Shown here one piece after another: positions 53,791-61,781 of a stretch of DNA of 64,000 nucleotides. The translations under genes were made by a program, and so were the position numbers. Under the pieces are notes generated by a model that was not told where the DNA came from, did not search any database, and saw only the letters and a list, made by a program, of their open reading frames with translations. Origin of the DNA: Anaerocolumna chitinilytica (GTDB lineage Bacteria > Bacillota > Clostridia > Lachnospirales > Lachnospiraceae); the NCBI RefSeq assembly GCF_014218355.1, contig NZ_AP023368.1:5209501-5273500 (forward strand), in the 5' to 3' direction. The first letter of the stretch is position 1, and every line of letters begins with the position of its first letter.

Positions 53791-54396
53791 CTAATATCCA
53801 AGCTTTTCATGAATTAAAATAACTTCATATTCACTCCCTGTAGGTTTCTCCCATAATACAGAAATATTTCTGCATATTCTCTGCGGGCTTTTACAATCAT
53901 AACATTTATCACCCTTTATCGCACATGGCGTTTTTACTCCCAAACGTTTGGCATTAAGGGGTGCAGCGATATTTCTTGCTCTATCTAAGGCCTCTTCATA
54001 GCTTGGAGCTATTTTATTTTCACCAATTATCAAATAAACTTTATCATGTCCAAAACTGATTGCAGAAACACGATTTCCTGTATTATCTATATTGATGATT
54101 TCTCCTGTTTCAGCAATTCCATTTACCGAAGAAATGTAGAAATCTGACCGATTTGCTCTCTTTCTTGCTTCCATGACACTCATGTTTTCAGGTAATCGCA
54201 TATGCCAATACACTTCATTCTGAGACACCAATGCATCATACAGTTTCATTTCTTCTACAGTAACTGAACCTCCAATTCCAATAGTACTATCCCTCAGTTG
54301 ATTTGCTAAATACATGGTTGCATCCCCTGCATTATTAAATTCACTTACGGTATATCCTAAGCACTCCAGACTATTTTTAAGTTTTGTAAATTCCAT
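53791..54396 (-). CDS. LUD-domain protein (LutC/DUF162 type)
   Basis: A 201-residue protein. STIGIGGSVTVEEMKLYDAL, MLIVGENK-like YLIIGENKIAPSYEEALDRA, and the Cys-rich GDKCYDCKSPQRICRN near residues 165-180 are the family pattern of LUD proteins related to lactate utilisation proteins. The role of the stand-alone form is unknown. The start is ATG 54396, after AAAGGAG. Confidence 0.8.
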   Translation of the reverse strand: MEFTKLKNSLECLGYTVSEFNNAGDATMYLANQLRDSTIGIGGSVTVEEMKLYDALVSQNEVYWHMRLPENMSVMEARKRANRSDFYISSVNGIAETGEIINIDNTGNRVSAISFGHDKVYLIIGENKIAPSYEEALDRARNIAAPLNAKRLGVKTPCAIKGDKCYDCKSPQRICRNISVLWEKPTGSEYEVILIHEKLGY

Positions 54397-54572
54397 TATT
54401 GTGGCACTCCTTTTCGTACTAGTTTTTTTATTAAAATGCAATATAGTTGACAGTATAATCCCAAACTATTTCTTTGTCTTCATCCGTAATTTCTTGAAAT
54501 CATTATTCTTTATGTATTTCCACCTTAAGAAAAATTAGTTAGCTTGAACTTTTGAGTAGTTATAGATAAAAG

Positions 54573-54614
54573 ATAAGCAGGTATCAATTATGTTATCAGA
54601 TACCTGCTTTTTCT
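54573..54614. terminator. Bidirectional terminator
   Basis: AAGCAGGTATC (54575-54585) pairs with GATACCTGCTT (54599-54609). It lies downstream of the GNAT gene. Confidence 0.75.
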
Positions 54615-54674
54615 GCAATAATTTGTATTGTCTGTTTAACTACTTTATCGTCCAAGAACTATTACTCAATTTAC

Positions 54675-55151
54675 TTACAATTCTAAAACTGTTATCGGCT
54701 CATTATTATATACTTCACCGCTATCGCAAAAACCAAAGCTTTCATATAATTTTTTAGCCACTATATTATCTGGTTCATATGGTATCCAACAATACTTTGC
54801 AGTTCCTGCCGGAAATGAGCGTATGTACTCCAGTATTTTTACCATCGCCTCACGCCCATACCCGCGATTCTGATATTGTTCCCCTATCATCAACCTTAAT
54901 ATACAATAATTATCCTTCGCCATATCAGGCTGATCATACCCTGTATCGCCATAAACAATCATAACAAAACCTACCATCTGTTCGTCAGCATAGATAGCAA
55001 AGGGCATCGGACAACTACCATTTGTTGTTAGAACATAACAAGATGCGACACTTGATAAATTTGATGCCACATATCGTTGTTGTTCTTTTGTAACTTCCAG
55101 CCGAAACAATTCCCTCCGATTATCCAGTGTAATTCTCCGTAAAGTTATCAT
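54675..55151 (-). CDS. GNAT-family acetyltransferase
   Basis: A 158-residue GNAT protein. The acetyl-CoA site is LRLMIGEQYQNRGYGREAMVKIL (about 83-105), and the C-terminal EPDNIVAKKLYESFGF is typical. It resembles the spermidine/aminoglycoside acetyltransferase-like group. The start is ATG 55151, ten bases after the methyltransferase stop; the longer open frame overlaps that gene and is rejected. It is co-directional with two methyltransferase genes upstream. Confidence 0.85.
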   Translation of the reverse strand: MITLRRITLDNRRELFRLEVTKEQQRYVASNLSSVASCYVLTTNGSCPMPFAIYADEQMVGFVMIVYGDTGYDQPDMAKDNYCILRLMIGEQYQNRGYGREAMVKILEYIRSFPAGTAKYCWIPYEPDNIVAKKLYESFGFCDSGEVYNNEPITVLEL

Positions 55152-55161
55152 AATATTTATT

Positions 55162-55914
55162 TCACTCCCATCCTTTCTTTTTAAGTTCCATAAACAAATA
55201 CATAGGGATTTTGCATAGCCATTCAATTCTTGAAGAACTTCTCAACTGTTCCTTTGTGGGAATAGGTTCATTCATATCAGTCAAGATAAAATCATTTCCG
55301 TTAAATGCCTTAATATAATTGGAAAGTGTTCTGTGTCTATATATAAGAGGGGTATTTACTCCATTAATCCTATCTGTCCATTCTGTCGGATTAAAATAAT
55401 CCTTGACAGCTACCTTAAGTCCATCTTCTTCTAATTTCCATTTACTTTCTTTGGGTTTATAGCACGGATGGAGAATAGAAATAAAGACCTTTCCATTCTG
55501 CTTTAAAACCCTATGGATTTCTTTTAATGTTCCGTCAAGGTCTTCCACATCCATTAGCATCATAGAGCATAAAACTATGTCAAACACACCATCCTGAATA
55601 TCCGTTAGCTCATTGGCATTCCGCCTCAACGTCTTAATATCAGCTCCCTCTTTCATAGCTCTATCAGCAACATAATCCAATAAAGCTTCCGAACAATCAA
55701 CAGCTGTAACAACTGCCCCCATATCAGCAAGTGCTCTTGCATAACCTCCTTCTCCGCATCCTAAATCTAAAATGTGCTTATCTCTTACATCTCCAATTGC
55801 TTTCAAAGTATATGTCATAATGTAATACATACGAAAATCATTATTCTGTGCTTTCGCGATATATTCTTCCAGCTCTACTTTATTCCAGCATTCTGTTGAA
55901 CTATCATTTTTCAT
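55162..55914 (-). CDS. Class I SAM-dependent methyltransferase
   Basis: A 250-residue methyltransferase. Motif I ILDLGCGEGGYARALADMGA (about 45-64), motif II VTAVDCSEALL and the DIVLCSMMLMDVED block are clear. The C-terminal half resembles small-molecule methyltransferases of the UbiE/Methyltransf_11 group. It starts 7 bases after the next methyltransferase gene ends, so the two form an operon with the GNAT gene. Confidence 0.88.
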   Translation of the reverse strand: MKNDSSTECWNKVELEEYIAKAQNNDFRMYYIMTYTLKAIGDVRDKHILDLGCGEGGYARALADMGAVVTAVDCSEALLDYVADRAMKEGADIKTLRRNANELTDIQDGVFDIVLCSMMLMDVEDLDGTLKEIHRVLKQNGKVFISILHPCYKPKESKWKLEEDGLKVAVKDYFNPTEWTDRINGVNTPLIYRHRTLSNYIKAFNGNDFILTDMNEPIPTKEQLRSSSRIEWLCKIPMYLFMELKKKGWE

Positions 55915-55921
55915 TTTACTC

Positions 55922-56575
55922 TCACCTCACCCTGCTTAGGCAGTATAATACAATACCATCTTCCGGTACATATATCTCGCCTTCCCCACCTATCACGATA
56001 TCATAGCCTGCCTGTTTTGAATAATTCTCGAGTTCTTCCAGTGAAAATGTCTCCCAGTAAATATCGCGTTCAATATATGGATAGAATTTATCACCATCAA
56101 GACAATCATTATAATGCTCACTAAGATATAGCAGTGAATGCCCTGAGTAGCTCAGCAATCCTTCCGGTTTTATCACCCGTTTGCATTCCTTTAGAAAGTT
56201 CTCCTTATAACTTCTACCATATAATAATCCAAAGGTCTGACTCCATATAATTACAACATCAAACATCCCATCACCGAACGGGATATGTTCTCCATCATAA
56301 TAATAAAATTTCACTTTACTACCATGCGCTACCGCTTCTTCGTTTGCTTTATCAACAGCTTCTTTCGAAATATCCAGTCCAACGACTTCAAATCCCTGAC
56401 TGCATAGTGCAAATGCTTCCCTGCCCATACCACTGCCTATATCAAGTATTTTTGCCCCAGCTGGAAAATTATTGGCAACCTGCTGCTCCCAAATCTTTAA
56501 CTTCCCTTTATCCCAGCTTTTCATTTCGTCTATATGTTCCTTTTTTTCATACCACTTTAATACATTTGTATTCAT
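55922..56575 (-). CDS. Class I SAM-dependent methyltransferase
   Basis: A 217-residue methyltransferase. Motif I is AKILDIGSGMGREAFALCSQG (about 38-58), then VVGLDISKEAVDKA, and MFDVVIIWSQTFGLLYGRS in the substrate region. GGAG precedes the ATG. First gene of a three-gene operon (methyltransferase, methyltransferase, GNAT). The substrate is unknown. Confidence 0.88.
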   Translation of the reverse strand: MNTNVLKWYEKKEHIDEMKSWDKGKLKIWEQQVANNFPAGAKILDIGSGMGREAFALCSQGFEVVGLDISKEAVDKANEEAVAHGSKVKFYYYDGEHIPFGDGMFDVVIIWSQTFGLLYGRSYKENFLKECKRVIKPEGLLSYSGHSLLYLSEHYNDCLDGDKFYPYIERDIYWETFSLEELENYSKQAGYDIVIGGEGEIYVPEDGIVLYCLSRVR

Positions 56576-56843
56576 TGATAATCTCCTTGAGTTAGGATCC
56601 TTTATACCGGTAATTCCATTGTACTGCGTATCAAAAAAATTACTAGACTTTAATTCCAGATTATGGTATGATGTAAAATGTACTATGCTTAAAAAAGCTT
56701 CTTCGAATACCGAAGAAGCTTTTATTTATTCTATAATCTATTTAATCTTTTAATGAATAGTTTTTATTATTATCTTTATTGCATTAATCTAATGAGTATT
56801 AGAAACAATTCCATCAATCAATCGTATTATTTTATCATCAATT
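56576..56843. other. Intergenic region with terminator
   Basis: AAAAGCTTCTTCG (from 56693) pairs perfectly with CGAAGAAGCTTTT (to 56723), an intrinsic terminator with T-runs on both strands. The rest is AT-rich and shows no gene. Confidence 0.75.
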
Positions 56844-57311
56844 CTAAATTATCTTTATAGGTATAAATACCTCAAGTTGACCATATCCCAAAGCTTTTTC
56901 AATAACTTCCGATGATTCATCTGATGTAAAACGGCGTGTCATTCGATATCGTCCTGGACGAAAATCCAGTTCAAAGCTATTCTGTCCATTAATCCAATTT
57001 ATTAAATTATCAATTGTTTTCAACAAATCATCAATATTATCATCAATTGCTATGGCTGATACATATAACCCACCTAAAAAGTCAAACATTTCAAACCCTT
57101 TTGTATCTACCTTTTCATTCGGTAATAATTTTAACCATAAAAAGCTCATTGGTTCATTAAAACAAAGAAAATCAGGACTTATAAATGGAGAACCTACCTC
57201 GTCACACGAAATCCATGCCTCCATAAAATCCAAAACTCCTCCAAACTCTTCTTTCCACCCTGATGCTACTGCTTTACATGGTGGTAAATCATTAATACGC
57301 GGTCTAAACAT
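56844..57311 (-). CDS. Effector-binding-domain-like protein
   Basis: A 155-residue protein. The last third (RPGRYRMTRRF... and YGQLEVFIPIKII) resembles the end of GyrI/AraC effector-binding domains, and FDFLGGLYVSAIAID the middle. It has no DNA-binding domain. The AraC gene upstream on the same strand carries such a domain as well, so this may be a ligand-binding partner. The assignment is tentative. Confidence 0.45.
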   Translation of the reverse strand: MFRPRINDLPPCKAVASGWKEEFGGVLDFMEAWISCDEVGSPFISPDFLCFNEPMSFLWLKLLPNEKVDTKGFEMFDFLGGLYVSAIAIDDNIDDLLKTIDNLINWINGQNSFELDFRPGRYRMTRRFTSDESSEVIEKALGYGQLEVFIPIKII

Positions 57312-57415
57312 AATGATAACACTCCTTTAATGAATACTTGCGTTCTCGCTGTAATCTCAGTATACATCAAAGTTTTTCCATTTTTTTGATATTTCAGGAC
57401 AAGTTTTTACACAGC

Positions 57416-58303
57416 TCATATACCTTCTGCCACATCAGAAGCTGGAAAAAATAAAGTATATCCCATATCGTCATCATCATTTTCAAAGATAGGCATTTTT
57501 TTAAAATTCAATTTCAAGCCCTGAGCTGCAATATCGTAATCCTTTTGGGCATGCCACGTGCTATAAATAGCGTCTCCGTGATTATCTATCGGGTATTTGG
57601 GGTAATTAAAAACAACATATTTGGATTGCGGTACACGAAAAACTTCAAACTCACTCAGAAATTCGAGAGGATAATCTTCCTCAACCTCAGCGCCGAAGCA
57701 AAGCCCGCTATTATCATGCGATGGAAAATATGCTCCGCCTATACTGATTACATTAGATAATGCATCGACTTTTCTCATAATTCCTTCTCGCTCACAAATA
57801 TCATAAAATTTACCTGCCTGCAAGTTCTCAGTATTCCTTCTCGCAGAAACCCAAATCCTATCAGGCTTCACAATTATCCAGCTATTAACGTTTCCGCACC
57901 GAAATAAGCCTTTATCCAAAGCATTATGAGCCGATTGGTGTATAAATTGATTAATATGCCAATTCTTAGCATTAACTTGCTGTTTTGCTTTCCTATATTC
58001 TCCAGGATTTAGTGAAAAGTTATCTTTAAATGCCCTTGTGTAGCTTTCCTGTGACTCATAACCATATTTGAGTGCAATGTCGATAACGGGATTATCGCTG
58101 TATTTTAAATCAAACAAGGATTTCGCAAGTTTACTCCAACGTATATACTCAGAGGCAGTTATTCCGGTTGACATAGAAAACATACGGTTTAATTGCCTTA
58201 ATGAATAATTAATTTCTTTTGCAGCATCATCGGGGGTTACCGGACACTCCTTGCTATGAATGTATTTTTTCGCAGTTTCAACAATTTCTTGATATTTATT
58301 CAA
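57416..58303 (-). CDS. AraC-family regulator with effector-binding domain
   Basis: A 295-residue regulator. The AraC HTH pair spans about 8-108 (VIDIALKYGYESQESYTRAFKDNFSLNPGEYR). The GyrI-like effector domain spans about 135-293 and ends in YTLFFPASDVAEGI. It starts at TTG with GGGG upstream. It is similar in layout to the regulator at 823-1692. Confidence 0.85.
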   Translation of the reverse strand: MNKYQEIVETAKKYIHSKECPVTPDDAAKEINYSLRQLNRMFSMSTGITASEYIRWSKLAKSLFDLKYSDNPVIDIALKYGYESQESYTRAFKDNFSLNPGEYRKAKQQVNAKNWHINQFIHQSAHNALDKGLFRCGNVNSWIIVKPDRIWVSARRNTENLQAGKFYDICEREGIMRKVDALSNVISIGGAYFPSHDNSGLCFGAEVEEDYPLEFLSEFEVFRVPQSKYVVFNYPKYPIDNHGDAIYSTWHAQKDYDIAAQGLKLNFKKMPIFENDDDDMGYTLFFPASDVAEGI

Positions 58304-58392
58304 ATGCTTTACCCCATAATTAATTATTCAAGAGATACATATTTACATATTCTGATTTGTCATTTAGAAATTGGCAATCAGTGAAACGTATA

Positions 58393-59046
58393 CTATGTGA
58401 AGTCAAGTAAAATCCTATTGGCAGTTTCTTCTATAGTTAATTTTGAATTATCTATAACTATTACGTTATCATTAAATCCAAGCAATTCGTAGAAGTATTT
58501 TATCCAATACTCCGGTGTGATATTTGCGTGGCACCTTCTGGTTTGACATCTATCAACAGCTTTTTCATATGATGGCTTTAGTATGTAGAACCGATATTTA
58601 AGATTCCTTTCATTAAAAATCTTCTTATATCTATCAATATCTTCCTTAAGAACAATCTGTGCAAGAACTATTTTATTGCTGAACAATCTTACAAAATCTA
58701 TTTCGTTGGCAATCTCGGCTAACATTTCGTCTGATCTGTAATCTACTTGCTTCACATTAAATTTATATCTGAAAGATTGCATTGAGCAATCCGAATCAAT
58801 AGCGATGAATCCATGATTTTTCATTAGCTCAATTGCAACTGATGACTTACCGCTACCACATGTTCCACTTAGTACAACAATTTCACCACCGTTACAGATT
58901 TTGTTGAGAGTTAAAGCAGAATTACATTTTCTGCAAGTTGGATAAATAGGAGAACTCTCAAAATTTTGTTTTCTTAACACTTGTTTATATAAGTCTATAT
59001 TTTCAGGTTTAATATTTCCACAAATTGGACAATATATTTCTGGCAT
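58393..59046 (-). CDS. Zinc-ribbon plus P-loop kinase-like protein
   Basis: A 217-residue protein. The N-terminus carries a four-Cys zinc ribbon (Cys6, Cys9, Cys38, Cys41). A Walker A motif GTCGSGKSS follows (61-69), then AIDSDCSMQSFRY and a C-terminal VIDNSKLTIEETANRIL end as in AAA_33-type small-molecule kinases. The fusion is unusual and the substrate is unknown. ATG 59046 or the overlapping GTG 59049 could be the start; GGAGG is 9 and 6 bases away. A cassette-type spacer (E1) lies immediately upstream. Confidence 0.75.
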   Translation of the reverse strand: MPEIYCPICGNIKPENIDLYKQVLRKQNFESSPIYPTCRKCNSALTLNKICNGGEIVVLSGTCGSGKSSVAIELMKNHGFIAIDSDCSMQSFRYKFNVKQVDYRSDEMLAEIANEIDFVRLFSNKIVLAQIVLKEDIDRYKKIFNERNLKYRFYILKPSYEKAVDRCQTRRCHANITPEYWIKYFYELLGFNDNVIVIDNSKLTIEETANRILLDFT

Positions 59047-59055
59047 CACACCACA

Positions 59056-59120
59056 CCTCCACTAATATAAATGAAGCCTTTATCTTTAACAGTGTACATC
59101 TGCCTAATAAATATAATGGG
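59056..59120 (-). repeat. Cassette-type spacer E1
   Basis: On the coding (minus) strand it begins with CCCATTATATTTATTAGGC (59102-59120) and ends with CATTTATATTAGTGGAGG (59056-59073), the last bases being the ribosome site of the kinase gene. It is 65 bp long. Confidence 0.7.
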
Positions 59121-59184
59121 TAGCTCAGGATCCCATGTAAATTGAAATTTGTCGACTTCCCGTTATGCTCTTAAAGAAGCCCAA

Positions 59185-59451
59185 CTATTTATAGCGATTA
59201 CCGTTTTTATCGACGAAACAATATTTAACCGAAAAATCTTTTACTGGGGCTTCAGTATATATAATTACATTGTTTTTTGCATCAAGTTTTACTGTTTCTC
59301 CGACCATCCAGTTTACTCAATTCGCTCAATTGAAGTTCTCTGCTTTTGATCGTAGAGCCGTCGGGACGAATCCGCATTAAAAAAAGCTTGCCAATAAGAC
59401 AATGAATATTGTGCCAACCACAGTTGGAATAATATATTTTTTATTTTTCAA
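59185..59451 (-). pseudogene. Broken gene for a small membrane or secreted protein
   Basis: On the minus strand a TTG start at 59449-59451 with GAAGGGG gives MKNKKYIIPTVVGTIFIVLL, a signal/transmembrane segment, then a stop within a run of seven T. The next frame continues MRIRPDGSTIKSRELQLSEL. A third frame continues GETVKLDAKNNVIIYTEAPV and ends in DKNGNRYK before a stop at 59185. Two frameshifts in homopolymer-like positions have destroyed it. It lies between spacers E1 and E2. Confidence 0.55.
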
Positions 59452-59466
59452 ATATTCATCCCCTTC

Positions 59467-59593
59467 GCCTAATATAAATTATCAGCTGTTAAAAACCACC
59501 TAACAAATTAGAATTTGACTATTGCTTTTAATTGCATAGTAACTTTATAAATATAATGGGAAGTCCCATAACTTCTCAGTTTGCTTATTAGGC
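59467..59593 (-). repeat. Cassette-type spacer E2
   Basis: A 127-bp element bounded by perfect inverted repeats GCCTAATA (coding strand, 59586-59593) and TATTAGGC (59467-59474). The first repeat contains the TAA stop of the upstream VOC gene. Inside are CCCATTATATTTA (59548-59560), a small ATGGGA/TCCCAT dyad, AATTTGTTAGG and TTTATATTAGG. Confidence 0.75.
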
Positions 59594-59968
59594 AGTCACC
59601 ATAAAGCCCCATAAAACACCGAATTTATCTTTGAAATTACCTACCAGTTTACTGTATGGAGTTTCATAAAACGGAGAGCGTTTATCATCTGATTTCAAAA
59701 TTTCATAACAAACAAGTAATTCATCTACTGAATTAAATGTAATTGTTAAGTGGGCACCACAATTTATACCGAATGTATCGTTTAATAATTTCAGTGCATC
59801 ATTTAAAAATATCTCTATACCATGAATTTTCATAATAGCGTGGGCTATTTATTTACCATCAGACATATATTCAATTGATTCTGTGTCTACTTTTGTATTA
59901 AAGGTCTTTTCATATAAGTCAATCGCTTCCATGCAATTTCCGTCAAAATGTAAATGAGGTATGAGCAT
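59588..59968 (-). pseudogene. VOC-family (PhnB-like) gene interrupted by an in-frame stop
   Basis: The full frame of 127 codons starts at ATG 59968 after GGAGG: MLIPHLHFDGNCMEAIDLYE, then VDTESIEYMSDGK. A TAA stop is codon 40, and the same frame continues IAHAIMKIHGIEIFLND to the end at 59588. This is the PhnB/YjdN-type vicinal oxygen chelate pattern, so the gene carries a nonsense mutation (or a sequencing error). An internal ATG (59833) could start only the second half. Confidence 0.7.
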
Positions 59969-59976
59969 ATTTTATT

Positions 59977-60001
59977 CCTCCACTAATATAAATTTTCTAC
60001 T
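59977..60001 (-). repeat. Cassette-type spacer E3 (half element)
   Basis: Only the right-hand block is present: ATTTATATTAGTGGAGG on the coding strand, directly before the VOC start. The block CCCATTATATTTA is missing. The HD gene ends only 36 bases upstream. Confidence 0.5.
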
Positions 60002-60004
60002 TTG

Positions 60005-60610
60005 TCAGATTAAATCACTTAATGAATTTTCAAATACATTTGGCAACAATTCATATATATTGCAGTTGCATAGTTCATCAAAATATTTCTTAGTTTGCAT
60101 AAATGCCTTCCATTTATCAATAGTAAACGATGGCAATCCGTGTCTTAATGCAACATCTATCAGTCTCTTTTCCATAATACATGCACCATTAGGTAGCGAT
60201 ATTGCATCGCATAGCTGAATTAATATATCATAATTGTCATATTGTACATTTGCTAAAAAGTTCTCTAAAAAAACAATTTGGGATGCTGTGCAATCATATT
60301 TTCCAAAAAATGTACTCGCATCTTTAATAGGGAATGAATGTGTTAGGCAAATACGCGCAAGTTCTTCTTGGCCGAGACTCATCATAAAATCATATCCATC
60401 AAAAATATGAAGAATTCCTTTAATTCCTACTCTACGGCCAATATCATGCATTAGCCCCATTATATATGCCATGTCACTATCCATTTCAGGCACTCTTTCG
60501 GCAATTAACCTTGCATTTGTTCCTACTGAAATGCTATGTTGCCCCCATGCACCTGGTGTTAATTCAACTCCAATTTTTAAATAGTTTTCTGCTTCTATTA
60601 TTGTCAGCAT
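60005..60610 (-). CDS. HD-domain protein (predicted metal-dependent phosphohydrolase)
   Basis: A 201-residue protein. The HD signature is HSISVGTNARLIAERV (His25) with MGLMHDIGRR (His55-Asp56). LTHSFPIKDAS may supply a further His ligand near residue 90. Such proteins hydrolyse nucleotides or phosphoesters. The start is ATG 60610, after GGAGG; nine upstream codons include the ribosome site. It lies between spacers E3 and E4. Confidence 0.8.
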   Translation of the reverse strand: MLTIIEAENYLKIGVELTPGAWGQHSISVGTNARLIAERVPEMDSDMAYIMGLMHDIGRRVGIKGILHIFDGYDFMMSLGQEELARICLTHSFPIKDASTFFGKYDCTASQIVFLENFLANVQYDNYDILIQLCDAISLPNGACIMEKRLIDVALRHGLPSFTIDKWKAFMQTKKYFDELCNCNIYELLPNVFENSLSDLI

Positions 60611-60612
60611 TA

Positions 60613-60680
60613 TTATAATTTCCTCCAACAAATTCAAGTTTGCTTATGAGCTAGGCTAGGCCTGTTTAAATATAATGGGC
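60613..60680 (-). repeat. Cassette-type spacer E4
   Basis: Coding strand: GAACTGCCCATTATATTTAAA (60665-60685 area), then AATTTGTTGGAGG before the HD gene. The CATAAGCAAAC block found in E2 and E7 appears here to the right of CCCATT rather than to the left. Confidence 0.6.
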
Positions 60681-60757
60681 AGTTCATTTAATTCGCAGTA
60701 GACGATTGCAAGTTAAATTACTTTTGAATGCTCTTCACACCGTTTGATAAAATTTAA

Positions 60758-61432
60758 TTATATTCTTTCACAATATATTTTCGTTACTCTATTACAACTT
60801 AGCAGCCCGTCCACACTATCACGGTCAAATGCTGCGTTTATTGCTGCTATATGTGCGTCATATATAGGGTCGGTAGCCAATGGATATTCTTCCTGTGATG
60901 CGATGTAGGCAAGCCAGTTCTCCCTCGTATACTCCATAGGGTTGGGAAATTCCCAAGTCGTCGGGTTTGTGAAGAAAGCATCAGTAGTCTTTTTACTTAA
61001 GTGTATCATCCCTCCACCGGGGGTTAGATTGTAAATTGCCATGACTAATCCACCAGGTTTAACGACACGGCAACATTCTGCGCGGAACGCATCCAGACTA
61101 AACCAGTGTAGTGCATGAGCAACAGTGAGAATATCAACACTATGATCAGGGAGTGTTGTGGTTTCCGCAGTACCATCAATAATCTTTACGTTTGAAAAAG
61201 GTGTTAACGTAATGGCAAGTTGCTTACGCATATCTGCATTGGGTTCAACGGCAAACACAGTGTATTCGTGTTCTGCCAATTTTACTGTTAATTTTCCTGT
61301 CCCTGCGCCAACATCTGCGAATACCGCACCTTTTGGCGCAAGCCCGACGATTGTGTCTATAGCCTCCTTGGGGTAACCCGGACGTCCTTTGGCATAGTCT
61401 TCCGCCTTGCCAGTAAAATTTTCTATACTCAT
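60758..61432 (-). CDS. Class I SAM-dependent methyltransferase
   Basis: A 224-residue methyltransferase of the Methyltransf_11/25 group. It begins FTGKAEDYAKGRPGYPKEAI, a start found in a common family of small-molecule methyltransferases. Motif I is FADVGAGTGKLTVKLAEH (about 37-54), then VFAVEPNADM, ILTVAHALHWF and VVKPGGLVMAIYN. The usual C-terminus is about 25 residues longer, so it may be slightly truncated at the adjoining spacer. GGAGG precedes the ATG. Confidence 0.88.
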   Translation of the reverse strand: MSIENFTGKAEDYAKGRPGYPKEAIDTIVGLAPKGAVFADVGAGTGKLTVKLAEHEYTVFAVEPNADMRKQLAITLTPFSNVKIIDGTAETTTLPDHSVDILTVAHALHWFSLDAFRAECCRVVKPGGLVMAIYNLTPGGGMIHLSKKTTDAFFTNPTTWEFPNPMEYTRENWLAYIASQEEYPLATDPIYDAHIAAINAAFDRDSVDGLLSCNRVTKIYCERI

Positions 61433-61439
61433 TTACTTT

Positions 61440-61549
61440 CTCCTCCAAGTAGTCTCTAGTTGTATGTCCAAATTCTATTAGATTATTTTGTTCATCATGT
61501 TAATATAATGGGAATTTGATGTTATGGAAGATGCGGAACTAAATCAATT
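61440..61549 (-). repeat. Cassette-type spacer E5
   Basis: Coding strand: CCCATTATATTAACATGATG (61493-61512) and, 39 bases on, GAATTTGG, ending at the methyltransferase ribosome site. The block starts 38 bases after the stop of the GNAT remnant. Confidence 0.55.
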
Positions 61550-61780
61550 TTACGTTAGTTTCACATATTCTATCTCATCATCATTTCTTGAAATTTCTAT
61601 ATAACCAAACTTAGTGTATAAATGCTGATTTCCTACACTAAATACTGGTGTTGATAATTGCCACTCCTTAATGTCTGGATGGTCTCCTCCATAAATTCAA
61701 AATGTAGGACCGTTTTGGCACAAAGTTATGAAAAATAGTGAATATTCATCAGCTTGAGATTTGTCCATAACTGCCAAAAA
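61550..61780 (-). pseudogene. GNAT acetyltransferase C-terminal remnant
   Basis: On the minus strand one frame reads FLAVMDKSQADEYSLFFITL, reaches a TGA, then continues in frame IYGGDHPDIKEWQLSTPVFS and ends HLYTKFGYIEISRNDD and a few more residues at 61550. The last part is the typical end of GNAT proteins. No N-terminal half is present. It follows the gene ending at 61782 directly. Confidence 0.6.
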
Positions 61781-61781
61781 A

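Noticed and set aside
52924..58303. Extending the cassette array down to 52.9 kb
   Set aside because: The genes are also small and on the minus strand, but none of the spacers there shows CCCATTATATTTA or TTTATATTAG, and ordinary terminators and a three-gene operon are present.
59149..59349. 66-codon plus-strand open frame between spacers
   Set aside because: The minus-strand translation in three frames reads like a decayed membrane protein; the plus frame has no ribosome site.
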